Shown here: piece after piece, positions 23,772-32,116 of the stretch | Position numbering within the stretch: position 1 is the stretch's first letter | How the letters are laid out: the number at the start of each line of letters is the position of its first letter | Made by a program: the position numbers and the translations under genes | Assembly (NCBI GenBank): GCA_016930275.1 | Contig: JAFGHA010000206.1 | Location: forward strand, 1-40,927 | DNA: 40,927 bases | Origin: Chitinispirillaceae bacterium | GTDB lineage: Bacteria; Fibrobacterota; Chitinivibrionia; Chitinivibrionales; Chitinispirillaceae | Direction: 5' to 3' | Notes under the pieces: model-generated | Told to the model about the DNA's origin: nothing | Seen by the model: the letters and a program-made list of their open reading frames with translations, nothing else | The model's database searches: none

Positions 23772-25817
23772 TTACTCAACCACCGGCACACCGTCATTAT
23801 TGCTCAATTTCAATTTCATCTGTGCGAAAAAATCATCCATGAACTGCTGCTTCTCCTCATCCTGCTTTTCGCCGATTTTGCCGTCGAGAAATTCCTCGGG
23901 AATTTCGTACAGAAACGGACAGGGGATAACCGGTTTGACTTTTCCGTAGGAGACCTTGGTTCCGGGATAGGTGAGGTAGAGCCTTTTTTTCGCGCGTGTC
24001 ATACCGACATAAAAGAGTCGCCGCTCTTCGTCGATACCTCCTTCCTCGATCGCACGGGGAGAGGGGATGTAATCGCGATCGAGTCCGGCGAGAAACACCA
24101 CCGGGAATTCAAGTCCTTTAGATTTGTGGAGTGTCATCAGTACGGTACGGGAGATCTTTTTCTTCTGGTCGTCATCCTCGTCTTCACTGGTGACCAGCGC
24201 GATCTCGTGCAGATACCCGCTCAGGGAAGGCTTTTTGCGCTTGTATTTATGCTCGTACGTTTCGATACCGTGAATGAATTCATCGATGTTCTCCCTGCGA
24301 CGCTCAGGGTTTTCGTCGTCTTTTGACGCCCGCGCAAGATGTGACATGTACCCGGTAGCGTCGAGCAGTTCACGCGTGGTGGCGCTCAACTTTCCGGTTG
24401 CGAAACGGGCGGAGAATTCATTGAAGAAATCAAGGAAAACGCCGATTTTCGCATGCTGATCGGGAGTGATTTTATCGATGTCGGCGTGTTTTTCGAACGC
24501 ATCCCAAAGGCTGATCTTCCTGAGGGCCGCCAGATCGTCGAGTCGTTCAAGCGAGGAGGGGGTAACGCCTTTATGCGGTACTTTCAGTACCCGCATCAGA
24601 CTGAGTTCATCGTGCGGATTGGCGAAAAAACGCAGGTAGGCGATTATGTCCTTGATTTCCTTGCGCTCGAAAAAACTCGTCGCCCCGGTCACTTTGTAAG
24701 GAATACGTTTAAGCCGCAGTTCCTCCTCGTAACGGCGCATCATCGCGTTGGTGCGCAGCAGAATCGCATGGTCGCCGTAACTGAACTGATTGCCTTTATG
24801 GTGCCCTGCTATACAGTCGGCAATCCATACGGCCTCGTCCTCTTCATCGTCGCCCTTGTAGTGCATGATCGGATCGCCATCACCCGCAACCGCGGTAATG
24901 TGCTTGATTTTGCGGACACGGTTGTGGGCTACTACCGCGTGGGCTCCTTCGAGAATCTGCCGTGACGAACGGTAATTTTTGTCGAGGATGACGGTAACGC
25001 ATTTTTTAAAGGAGGAGGAGAACGAAATGATATTCTGAACATCGGCACCGCGCCACGAGTAGATACCCTGATCGTCGTCGCCCACCACCATCAGATTGTT
25101 TCTCGGATGGGCGAGCATGGTGGCGAGTTTCATCTGCACGGAATTAGTGTCCTGAAACTCGTCGATTGAGATGAATTTGTAGTTCTTCTGGTATCCGGCG
25201 AGGATATCGGGGAACTTTGTGAAAAGCTGCAGCGGCAGAAGAAGCAGGTCGTCAAAATCGACGCAGTGCCGCTTGAACATCATGGAGCTGTAGGCAGTGT
25301 AGACTCTGCCTACTTTGCGTTCCTCGGGTTCCTCGTTTTTAAAGGATTTCGCGTCGAGTGATCCGTTCTTTGCAAGACTGATTCGGGTGGCGAAGTCCAA
25401 CGGATCTTCATTTTTAAATCCGCGTACACCGGTCGCACGCATAATGCCTTTGAGTGTCGATATTTTCTCATGTTCATCGATAATAGAAAAACTCTTTCCA
25501 AGACCGATCGCATCGCCATATTCGCGGAGAATTTTCACTCCGAGGCTGTGAAAGGTGGACAGGGTCATTTTTTCGGCGATAGCAGGGGAGGTGGCCGCCG
25601 CAACCCGTTCCTTCATTTCACGGGCAGCCTTGTTGGTGAACGTTACTGCCAGTATCTCTTCGGGTTTACAGTGACGCTCTTTGACAAGACGGGCGATCCG
25701 CATGGTGAGTACCCGTGTTTTTCCGCTCCCCGCGCCCGCGAGGACAAGCAACGGTCCTTCATTATGACAAACTGCTTTTTTCTGACTCTGGTTGAGACCT
25801 CTCGTGAATTCCGACAT
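23772..25817 (-). CDS. UvrD/PcrA/Rep-type superfamily 1A DNA helicase
   Basis: A 681-residue 3'-5' ATP-dependent DNA helicase. The start at 25817 is preferred because GGAGAAGA lies directly upstream; the frame is open nine codons further. Motifs in order are: Q-motif region LNQSQKKAV, Walker A GAGSGKT (28-34), motif Ia AVTFTNKAAREMKERV, and motif II FISIDEFQDTNSVQ. Next come motif III VVGDDDQGIYSWRGAD, motif IV LDKNYRSS, motif V TLHKSKGLEFPVVFLAG, and motif VI RRLFYVGMTRAKKRLYLTYP. The length is slightly short of UvrD/PcrA (about 720) and close to Rep. These enzymes act in repair and replication restart. It is alone on the minus strand; which paralogue it represents cannot be fixed. Confidence 0.94.
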   Translation of the reverse strand: MSEFTRGLNQSQKKAVCHNEGPLLVLAGAGSGKTRVLTMRIARLVKERHCKPEEILAVTFTNKAAREMKERVAAATSPAIAEKMTLSTFHSLGVKILREYGDAIGLGKSFSIIDEHEKISTLKGIMRATGVRGFKNEDPLDFATRISLAKNGSLDAKSFKNEEPEERKVGRVYTAYSSMMFKRHCVDFDDLLLLPLQLFTKFPDILAGYQKNYKFISIDEFQDTNSVQMKLATMLAHPRNNLMVVGDDDQGIYSWRGADVQNIISFSSSFKKCVTVILDKNYRSSRQILEGAHAVVAHNRVRKIKHITAVAGDGDPIMHYKGDDEEDEAVWIADCIAGHHKGNQFSYGDHAILLRTNAMMRRYEEELRLKRIPYKVTGATSFFERKEIKDIIAYLRFFANPHDELSLMRVLKVPHKGVTPSSLERLDDLAALRKISLWDAFEKHADIDKITPDQHAKIGVFLDFFNEFSARFATGKLSATTRELLDATGYMSHLARASKDDENPERRRENIDEFIHGIETYEHKYKRKKPSLSGYLHEIALVTSEDEDDDQKKKISRTVLMTLHKSKGLEFPVVFLAGLDRDYIPSPRAIEEGGIDEERRLFYVGMTRAKKRLYLTYPGTKVSYGKVKPVIPCPFLYEIPEEFLDGKIGEKQDEEKQQFMDDFFAQMKLKLSNNDGVPVVE

Positions 25818-25999
25818 TCTTCTCCGTGCAGCCACCGTATTCAATTGTAAATAATTCCGAACGCGGTTAAAAATAATAATGCAACAGGCGCAGAGGTAAT
25901 TTAATTGAGCTTAAGCGGTCAAAATAGTAATTTATCTGTAGAGAGCACTCATCGCTCAGTTCAACTTAAATCGGTAGCACCAGGCGATGGCACTACAAA

Positions 26000-27292
26000 A
26001 TGTATAATGCAATCAGTTCCGCAGGAATGATCGTTCTGATCGGTCTGTGCTGGCTGTTTTCCACCAACCGCAGAAGGATCAACTGGAAACTGGTGGGGTG
26101 GGGAACAGGCCTGCAGCTGCTCTTCGCTATTTTCGTTTTCAGGGTTCCTGCCGGACGACGACTTTTTCTTCTCCTCAACGACCTGGTAGTGAAAGTGGTC
26201 GAAGCTTCGGCTGCCGGAGCCGAATTTCTGTTCGGTCCACTGGCACTGCCTCCGGGTGCGAAGGGCTCAGTCGGATTTATTCTCGCCTTTCAGGCTCTCC
26301 CGACCATCATCTTTTTTTCGGCACTGATTTCACTCCTCTATTTCTTCAAAATTATGCCCCTTGTCATTCGGGGATTCGCTTCGCTTTTCAGCGAAACCAT
26401 GAAACTCTCAGGTGCAGAATCGGTTTCGGTCGCCTCGAATATTTTCGTGGGAATCGAATCCGCTTTCACCATCCGGCCCCATATCGGCACGATGACCCGC
26501 AGTGAACTGTGCACGATACTCACTACCGGCATGGCAACCGTGGCTTCGAATGTGCTTGCACTTTACGTTTTCACCCTGCGCGAGCAGTTTCCGACAATTG
26601 CCGGACATCTGGTGAGTGCATCGATCCTGAGTGCCCCTGCAGCTGTGGTGATGTCGAAAATACTGCTTCCTGAAGAGCAAATACCGGAAACCTACGGTAA
26701 ATCAATTAAGCCGCATTATGAACGCGAATCCAATTTTTTCGAAGCGATCATCAACGGTGCTAATGCCGGGGCTAAGGTGATAGTCGGTGTCGCCGCCCTG
26801 CTTGTTGCGGTACTGGGGCTAGTGGAGCTCTTCGACATGATCATCGGCGTGCTCGGCGGCAAACTCAATGCCCTGCTGCAGATGAAGTTCGACTGGTCGC
26901 TCAAGGGGATACTTGGAGTGCTGTTCTATCCGTTCTCCCTGATCATGGGGGTTTCGCCCGATGACGCCGGAATCGTGGCCCGTATTGTCGGAGAGCGTAC
27001 GGTTGCCACAGAGGTTGCAGGATACAAGGACCTGGCCACGGCGATTTCCGATGGAACGATACGACACCCGCGCTCGATTGCCATCACCACCTACGCACTT
27101 TGCGGATTCGCTCACCTTGCCTCGATGGCGATATTCGTGGGGGGACTAAGTGCACTCGCTCCGAAAAAAACGAAAGTTCTTTCGCAGACAGGATTCAGGG
27201 CGCTCTGTGCTGCAACCCTCGCATGCCTGATGACTGCCTGTACGGCAGGGATATTTTTCACTGATTCTTCGATTCTACTTGGGGGAAAATAG
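26000..27292 (+). CDS. NupC-type concentrative nucleoside transporter
   Basis: A 430-residue inner-membrane symporter of the CNT family, taking up nucleosides with H+ or Na+. It has about ten hydrophobic segments. The gate and core motifs are recognisable: FILAFQALPTIIFFSALISLLY near residue 95, then GAESVSVASNIFVGIESAFTIRPH, ILTTGMATVASNVLALYV and APAAVVMSKILLPE. The C-terminal motifs are PFSLIMGVSPDDAG and TTYALCGFAHLASMAIFVGG. Length and motifs fit the family. The ribosome binding site is weak. It overlaps or abuts a membrane-protein gene, so the pair is likely an operon. Nucleoside salvage fits with gmk elsewhere in the window, but they are not linked. Confidence 0.93.
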   Translation: MYNAISSAGMIVLIGLCWLFSTNRRRINWKLVGWGTGLQLLFAIFVFRVPAGRRLFLLLNDLVVKVVEASAAGAEFLFGPLALPPGAKGSVGFILAFQALPTIIFFSALISLLYFFKIMPLVIRGFASLFSETMKLSGAESVSVASNIFVGIESAFTIRPHIGTMTRSELCTILTTGMATVASNVLALYVFTLREQFPTIAGHLVSASILSAPAAVVMSKILLPEEQIPETYGKSIKPHYERESNFFEAIINGANAGAKVIVGVAALLVAVLGLVELFDMIIGVLGGKLNALLQMKFDWSLKGILGVLFYPFSLIMGVSPDDAGIVARIVGERTVATEVAGYKDLATAISDGTIRHPRSIAITTYALCGFAHLASMAIFVGGLSALAPKKTKVLSQTGFRALCAATLACLMTACTAGIFFTDSSILLGGK

Positions 27293-27296
27293 CACC

Positions 27297-27935
27297 ATGC
27301 ATAATATCACGTCATATCAGATGCTTCTCTGGCTTACACCGGTACTTATGCTTGCAGTGGGATTTCTCTCTTCGATGGTCACCCGGTTCCGCTTCACGCG
27401 GTATGGGATCTACTGTCTGATACTTTTTATCGCTTTTCTGTTCGATCTGCAGTCGAAATCGTTTTTCAATGACCGGTATGATCTTATTTTTACTCAGCTT
27501 TTAGTCTGGGTCTTTGCCGATTTTTTCTGGAGAATGGTACGACGAAAAAACAGGATCCTCCGTATCGCGGGGCTGGTGATCGGGCTGGTTGTTTTTGTAT
27601 GGAACTATTATGAGTGGATCATAGTCGGTCCCGCATCGCTGAATCGCCTGTGGAATGCCCAGGTACTCACCGAAAAAAACGCGAAAAAAACAGTGTATTT
27701 CGTTAAAAAGCGATGCCCGGTACGGTTCAGAAAAGAATCGACCTGCAATCTGGTGCTGCTCAAAAGAGTCGTGCCTTCGTTTCTTGAGCAACGGATTGAT
27801 CTGTTTCAGGTACCCGAAGGATATGAGGCCGCGAATCTGACCTTTGTCTGGCAACGGATCGAGGAACTGGAAACCGTCCAGGTGATCGGCAATAATGATA
27901 CGCTCTGGACGCTTACCGAAAAATTTCCGCAGTGA
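27297..27935 (+). CDS. Uncharacterised membrane protein following nupC
   Basis: About 212 residues from the ATG at 27297, five bases after the nupC stop and with GGGGGAAAA inside the nupC end as a possible ribosome binding site; a TTG at 27279 is a weaker choice. Four membrane segments occupy roughly residues 8-112, including ITSYQMLLWLTPVLMLAVGF, YCLILFIAFLFDL and IAGLVIGLVVFVWNYYEW. A basic soluble C-terminal domain (about 120-212) ends GNNDTLWTLTEKFPQ. No family was recognised. The close spacing suggests expression with the nucleoside transporter. Confidence 0.65.
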   Translation: MHNITSYQMLLWLTPVLMLAVGFLSSMVTRFRFTRYGIYCLILFIAFLFDLQSKSFFNDRYDLIFTQLLVWVFADFFWRMVRRKNRILRIAGLVIGLVVFVWNYYEWIIVGPASLNRLWNAQVLTEKNAKKTVYFVKKRCPVRFRKESTCNLVLLKRVVPSFLEQRIDLFQVPEGYEAANLTFVWQRIEELETVQVIGNNDTLWTLTEKFPQ

Positions 27936-28275
27936 TCTTAGCAAACCGTTTTCTACATCCGGTGCACGAAAAAAACAGACACAGCCTTTCGTAATGATCC
28001 CCAGATCGCGGCACTAGTCAACGATGTGAACACCTGAAAGACTCCTTTTCACTACAGAGCGATTGTATTGAACGGTTGCGTGTCGTATATTTCTTTGGAT
28101 TCAGGGCAATAAATCCTGTTTCAAAACGATATACACTACCTTATCAGCCTTGTTCCATCAGATTTCAGCGCCAACACGCAATGGTGGAACCCGATCGGAT
28201 TTAAGCAGACAAGCAGCACTGATCGGATTATTTATAAGCTATAAGTTATTTATGATACAAAGAAAGGGGTTCAGC
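27936..28275. other. Intergenic stretch before the CBM9-like gene
   Basis: No gene seen in about 340 bp. GATCGGATT occurs twice 24 bp apart (near 28194 and 28218), and an A/T-rich run (TTTATAAGCTATAAGTTATTTATGATAC, from about 28229) lies shortly before the ribosome binding site, so the promoter of the downstream gene is probably here. Exact boxes are not assigned. Confidence 0.35.
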
Positions 28276-29193
28276 ATGGCGGTTCGTTTAATGGTGATTG
28301 TCGTACTTTTCGCCGGTATTATTCGGAGTGGTTATTCACAGACCATTTCGTTCAATACACCGCTTCCGTGGGTCTCACTCCGTAACGATTCACTGACCGT
28401 CAGGGCTCAAATCGATACATCGGCACTTAAAGGAAAAAAGCTTTCTCTCACCGTTCTTACCAATAAAAACGGGAAATCCAAAACAATCGCATCTAAAACC
28501 TTCGCGATAACCGATCCATCGGCTGATTTTTCATTCGGAAAACTTAATAAAAAGCTTGTGGGCGGTGAGGAGTTCATCCGTATAGACTGGGCAGTTAAAG
28601 GCACCGAAGAGAAGGGGAACATTGCACCTATCGGTATCGCCGATCTGACGAAACTGATGAGTACCGATACGGTCAAAGCGGTAAAAGTCGGCAACGGTAA
28701 AACAGGAAAAGATGCGGTCGCGGCGATCGGCGATAAGTTCTCTTCCGTCGGATCAATTACCTACGGGATGGCATGGAACAAAGCAGCGCTGTATATCGCG
28801 GTGAAAAAGAATGGAGGAAAAGAGACCGTGAAGTTCGGTTTCGATGGGAAAAACGGTAAGAACGCTTTTCTTGCCTATCCCGACCGTTTTATCGTCTGCA
28901 CACCCTCCGATTCCGAAGTCGTCCGGGGAACCCATTATGAGCGGACACTCAACAAAGATGCGCTCGAGTACAAGGAAAAAGACTGGAACAGTTCGATCAC
29001 CCACGAAGTGATCGGTGATGTCGTGGTCGTCACGGTTCCCTGGTATGATACCGGGATGATCCCTTTCGAGGACCGGACCATCGGGTACGGTGCATTTGTA
29101 CAGAACAATAAGGAAAAAACTGTTGCGGCAACACCGAAGGATGCCGATTCCTTTGCACCGGCAACCTGGGGAACGCTACTGCTGCTGAGATAG
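28276..29193 (+). CDS. Secreted protein with a CBM9-like C-terminal domain
   Basis: About 305 residues from the ATG at 28276, which has AAAGGGG just upstream and starts directly with a signal peptide (MAVRLMVIVVLFAGIIRSGYSQ). The frame opens earlier, but those codons make no export signal. Residues ~25-125 form a beta-rich domain with Lys/Asn-rich strands. Residues ~130-305 look like a family 9-type carbohydrate-binding or DOMON-like beta-sandwich: GSITYGMAWNKAALYIAVKK, FGFDGKNGKNAF, YPDRFIVCTPSDSEVV and VTVPWYDTGMIPFEDRTIGY. A role in binding a polysaccharide or heme-like ligand outside the inner membrane is possible; no catalytic residues are seen. Unlike other secreted proteins here it has no obvious sorting tail. 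Confidence 0.65.
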   Translation: MAVRLMVIVVLFAGIIRSGYSQTISFNTPLPWVSLRNDSLTVRAQIDTSALKGKKLSLTVLTNKNGKSKTIASKTFAITDPSADFSFGKLNKKLVGGEEFIRIDWAVKGTEEKGNIAPIGIADLTKLMSTDTVKAVKVGNGKTGKDAVAAIGDKFSSVGSITYGMAWNKAALYIAVKKNGGKETVKFGFDGKNGKNAFLAYPDRFIVCTPSDSEVVRGTHYERTLNKDALEYKEKDWNSSITHEVIGDVVVVTVPWYDTGMIPFEDRTIGYGAFVQNNKEKTVAATPKDADSFAPATWGTLLLLR

Positions 29194-29307
29194 GGACAAG
29201 GAGTTCCGGAACGCGGAATTCAACTATTGCAGATTACAGTGAAAAGTGGTATTTTACCACCGCATTTCGGATAAAAAACGATGCGAATCTTTATAGAAGA
29301 TTATTAC

Positions 29308-29385
29308 GGTGGCTGTGGCTCAGTTGGTTAGAGCACTGGATTGTGGTTCCAGACGTCGGGGGTTCAAGTCCCCTCAGCCACCCCA
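29308..29385 (+). tRNA. tRNA-His (anticodon GTG)
   Basis: A complete cloverleaf. The acceptor GTGGCTG (29309-29315) pairs with CAGCCAC (29375-29381), and the D arm is GCTCAGTTGGTTAGAGC. The anticodon stem CTGGA/TCCAG carries the loop TTGTGGT with anticodon GTG. The T arm is GGGGG-TTCAAGT-CCCCT, and CCA is encoded at 29383-29385. G29308 opposite C29382 gives the G-1:C73 pair that is the identity element of tRNA-His. Confidence 0.97.
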
Positions 29386-29394
29386 TTAACTATT

Positions 29395-29430
29395 AAAAAC
29401 GGCCGTTTTTCTTCAGAAACGGCCGTTTTT
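29395..29430 (+). terminator. Strong Rho-independent terminator after tRNA-His
   Basis: AAAAACGGCCGTTTTT occurs at 29395-29410, and AAACGGCCGTTTTT closes the element at 29417-29430. The two copies pair as a long hairpin (stem AAACGGCCGTTT, loop of about eight bases) followed by a T run, about 10 bp after the tRNA end. Each arm is itself palindromic. Confidence 0.85.
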
Positions 29431-29535
29431 AGTTGTTATAAGTGAAAAATGCAATGGTCGTTCCTCAGGATTTATTTTGTACCTATTCTGTTTCACTTTT
29501 CCGGATGTTGGCGGAAAACGACTACTGACCTGGCT

Positions 29536-29985
29536 ATGAAAAATCCGACGTATATCATTCCCGAGAGTGACCTTGTGTTTTCCTCACGGACTTTTTCGGA
29601 AAATCCGGCCGGTTCAAAAGCATGCATAACCGGAAGTATCGCTTTTATTATTGCATTGCTGTATGTGCTGCTATCGCACGGCATCAGCAGAGGCGTATTG
29701 TGTCACGTCAATTTTATTATCATTAAAGGCGATATACCGCGAGATAATGAAACCATCCTGCGACTTTCTGTTTTACCATTGTTGTCGACAAAGGCATTAC
29801 TGCTTTCGATGCCGGTTATGTCATTCGTATTGGTGGCGTTCACAGTATGGTACCTGCTCCGGGCCAGACATTCAGATTCCGGAGGGTTTCCGGTTGCGGT
29901 CGCTTTTGCGCTGGTGGTATTTACCCTGATAGCAGTTTCAACGCAGTTACCGATGGCCGCAGATATTCTGTTTGATGTGATATGA
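29536..29985 (+). CDS. Uncharacterised three-helix membrane protein
   Basis: The coding frame is open from 29449. I give the ATG at 29536 (149 codons) because the first 29 residues look unlike the rest, but neither start has a clear ribosome binding site. Three membrane helices are visible (KACITGSIAFIIALLYVLLS, KALLLSMPVMSFVLVAFTVW, GFPVAVAFALVVFTLIAVST) with a hydrophilic loop between the first two. No family recognised and no partner evident; it lies between the tRNA terminator and a structured intergenic stretch. Confidence 0.5.
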   Translation: MKNPTYIIPESDLVFSSRTFSENPAGSKACITGSIAFIIALLYVLLSHGISRGVLCHVNFIIIKGDIPRDNETILRLSVLPLLSTKALLLSMPVMSFVLVAFTVWYLLRARHSDSGGFPVAVAFALVVFTLIAVSTQLPMAADILFDVI

Positions 29986-30011
29986 TTGAAGCCTGAATTG
30001 TAGGGGAAATT

Positions 30012-30072
30012 GAATAGCTCAGGCTATTCGACCAGTCCGGAATGCGGACTGGTGGCCTGTGTCTTTGGACAC
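30012..30072. repeat. Three tandem hairpins upstream of the HExxH/ricin gene
   Basis: Adjacent stem-loops: GAATAGC/GCTATTC (30012-30029, loop TCAG), ACCAGTCCG/CGGACTGGT (30031-30053, loop GAATG, 9 bp perfect), and GTGTC/GACAC (30059-30072, loop TTTG). They follow the small membrane protein by about 25 bp and end about 90 bp before the next start. They could be a termination or attenuation region or a structured leader. Confidence 0.5.
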
Positions 30073-30161
30073 CTGGAATCAGTTTTCGCGTATACAAGAA
30101 TCCGGTACCAACGACAATCTGAATGTACATTACTGATATGACAGCAATTCCCGGAGAGCGT

Positions 30162-31406
30162 ATGAAGTTCACGAGTATGTCGTTTATCCTGTTTTCTGTG
30201 TCCATGTTGTTGCTTCCCTTGGACAGCACTGCACAGCAGACCGGACACGTCACCTATACCCTCAGCAGGGCATCCAACCCCACCGCCGATCAGCAGGACG
30301 CATACGACCGGATTACAACCGTCATGGATGCGGCGGTAAAGTACTACAATACCTATACCTCGATTACAAAAACTCTTTCAGTTAGTTACGTTCCAAGTGT
30401 GGGAACCGCCGACGGTAGTTTCAGTGGTTCGATTCGGTTCGGAGAAAACCGGTCGTACATGGCGGTGCTCACCGCATTGCACGAAATCGCCCATACCGTC
30501 GGGGTCGGTACCACGAATGAATACCGCAACCTGATCGTGGACGGTATTTTCACCGGTACGAAAGCAACAGCCATGCTCAGGGAACTCACCGGAGATCCGA
30601 ATGCGGAGCTACACGGCGATCAGCAGCATTTCTGGCCGTACGGACTTAATTACGCGAGTGAATACGAATCCGATGACGATTATGTGTACCATTGTAAAAT
30701 CGTCAACGCGATGTATCAGGATATGTTCAAGGAAGAACTTTACCTCTCCTGTTACCTGCGTTCGGTGAGTGCGGGGACCTATATGACTGCCACCGATGAT
30801 AACCGGCTGGTTCTCGGTAGTCAGGCCACTCCTGCCGCACTGGTAAAAATGATTGAACTGGGAGACGAAAACACGTTCCGTCTTGAATTCGGCGACCGGG
30901 TGCTTGACATTCCCGATGAATCGAGAAATGCCGGTGTGGCGGCGGGGTTGTGGACCTGGAACGGGGGTGCTCATCAGCAGACCGTGTTCGAGTTTGCCCC
31001 GGCATCCGATGGAAATCGGACCGCCCGGATAAAAATGTCGCACAGCAACCTGTATCTTGAGGCGCAGGGAAACACCATCGTGCAGAACAATGCGAGCACC
31101 TCGTCATCCACTCAGCAGTGGGAGATTGTCGAAGAAGGAAGTACCGTCGCATCGGTGGAAACGCACGGAGTGCGGGAGTCACGACGGATCATTGCTTATT
31201 CCAGCAGCGATGCCCGATTAACCGTTTCGCCGGGAGTGCGGAACCGGGCTATGGTACAGATAACCAATGTGCGGGGAAGAGAATTGCTCCATCGATTCGT
31301 GCAGGGTACGACGGTACTGCAGACGTCGAGGCTTACTCCGGGGATGTATATCATTTCGGTGCTGGGGGAGAGTTGCAGAGTCCGCGAAAGTTTTGTCGTG
31401 CGATAA
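30162..31406 (+). CDS. Secreted HExxH metallopeptidase-like protein with ricin-type lectin domain and sorting tail
   Basis: About 414 residues from the ATG at 30162, which has GGAGAG upstream; a signal peptide ends near residue 26 (PLDSTAQQ). The N-terminal domain (~30-210) has the zinc motif HEIAHTVGVGT and the downstream GDQQHFWPYGLNYASEYE segment seen in ricin-linked putative peptidases. The metzincin third ligand HExxHxxGxxH is absent (Thr in place of His), so another ligand must serve if it is active. Residues ~210-335 form a beta-trefoil-like RICIN/CBM13 region ending TQQWEIVEEGS. The last ~65 residues (ITNVRGRELLHRFVQG, then LTPGMYIISVLGESCRVRESF) are a sorting tail. Likely a surface or extracellular enzyme acting on glycoproteins or polysaccharide; the substrate is unknown. 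Confidence 0.75.
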   Translation: MKFTSMSFILFSVSMLLLPLDSTAQQTGHVTYTLSRASNPTADQQDAYDRITTVMDAAVKYYNTYTSITKTLSVSYVPSVGTADGSFSGSIRFGENRSYMAVLTALHEIAHTVGVGTTNEYRNLIVDGIFTGTKATAMLRELTGDPNAELHGDQQHFWPYGLNYASEYESDDDYVYHCKIVNAMYQDMFKEELYLSCYLRSVSAGTYMTATDDNRLVLGSQATPAALVKMIELGDENTFRLEFGDRVLDIPDESRNAGVAAGLWTWNGGAHQQTVFEFAPASDGNRTARIKMSHSNLYLEAQGNTIVQNNASTSSSTQQWEIVEEGSTVASVETHGVRESRRIIAYSSSDARLTVSPGVRNRAMVQITNVRGRELLHRFVQGTTVLQTSRLTPGMYIISVLGESCRVRESFVVR

Positions 31407-31542
31407 TGAATTGCAAGTTGTTTGGTGCAGGATTCGTGTTTTTCTTCCTTACATGAATCGGGGTAGTATATTCAATCTATCGACTTGGAACACGAATCGT
31501 GAAACAGAAAGTTAAAATAGAATGTTCCGTCCGGAGGAAACG

Positions 31543-31965
31543 ATGAATTTTACCCGTGTACTGGAACCGGTAAAGGATGTCGAACTGGGAAAAAGCATCG
31601 CGCAGAATGCGGGCACTTTCTGGATGTATTGGGCAGTATTCAACGTGGGTATCGGTTTGCTTTTCCTGATTGATTCACTGCTTGAAAAGAACGGTGTTTC
31701 GTTTAGAACATTGATTCCTTTTTTTTCAGGAATGGTATGTTTCGGAGCCGGATATACAATCAAAACCTACCATAGTCTCGGTGCTTCGATACTTCTTCTG
31801 TTGTATGCGGTAGCTGGTATCTCGGTTGCCGGTTACTTATTTACCGATAATAAGATAGCCGGAGCGGTTCAGTTTGGCATAAGCTACCTGTTGCTGGTTG
31901 TGACATACCGGACGGTATTGGGGACCTGGTTTCTGAAAACACACGGTACTCATAAAAACGTGTAA
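31543..31965 (+). CDS. Uncharacterised four-helix membrane protein
   Basis: About 140 residues. The ATG at 31543 is preferred because CCGGAGGAAAC lies just upstream; the ATG at 31522 has no such site. A soluble N-terminus (NFTRVLEPVKDVELGKSIAQ) is followed by four hydrophobic segments (WMYWAVFNVGIGLLFLIDSL; LIPFFSGMVCFGAGYTI; SILLLLYAVAGISVAGYLF; AGAVQFGISYLLLVVTY). No family was recognised with confidence. It stands alone, 137 bp after the ricin-type gene. Confidence 0.65.
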   Translation: MNFTRVLEPVKDVELGKSIAQNAGTFWMYWAVFNVGIGLLFLIDSLLEKNGVSFRTLIPFFSGMVCFGAGYTIKTYHSLGASILLLLYAVAGISVAGYLFTDNKIAGAVQFGISYLLLVVTYRTVLGTWFLKTHGTHKNV

Positions 31966-32116
31966 CGGTAAATGCATTCCGCTTTTCATAAGGGTATACT
32001 GAACGGAAAGTTCATATCCGCAGCTCGTGATGCATATTCAGGCCGTCAACTCCAGTGAGGCGTCTGATGCTCGAATTACTTCCTGTCGTAACCAGTTCGG
32101 TTCCCGGAAAGATACA

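Noticed and set aside
24453..24965. 170-codon plus-strand open frame inside the helicase gene
   Set aside because: The minus strand carries unbroken helicase motifs through this stretch, so the plus-strand frame is a shadow.
29246..29260. GTGGT-ATTTT-ACCAC dyad upstream of tRNA-His as terminator of the CBM9-like gene
   Set aside because: The stem is only 5 bp and has no U tract after it; too weak to call.
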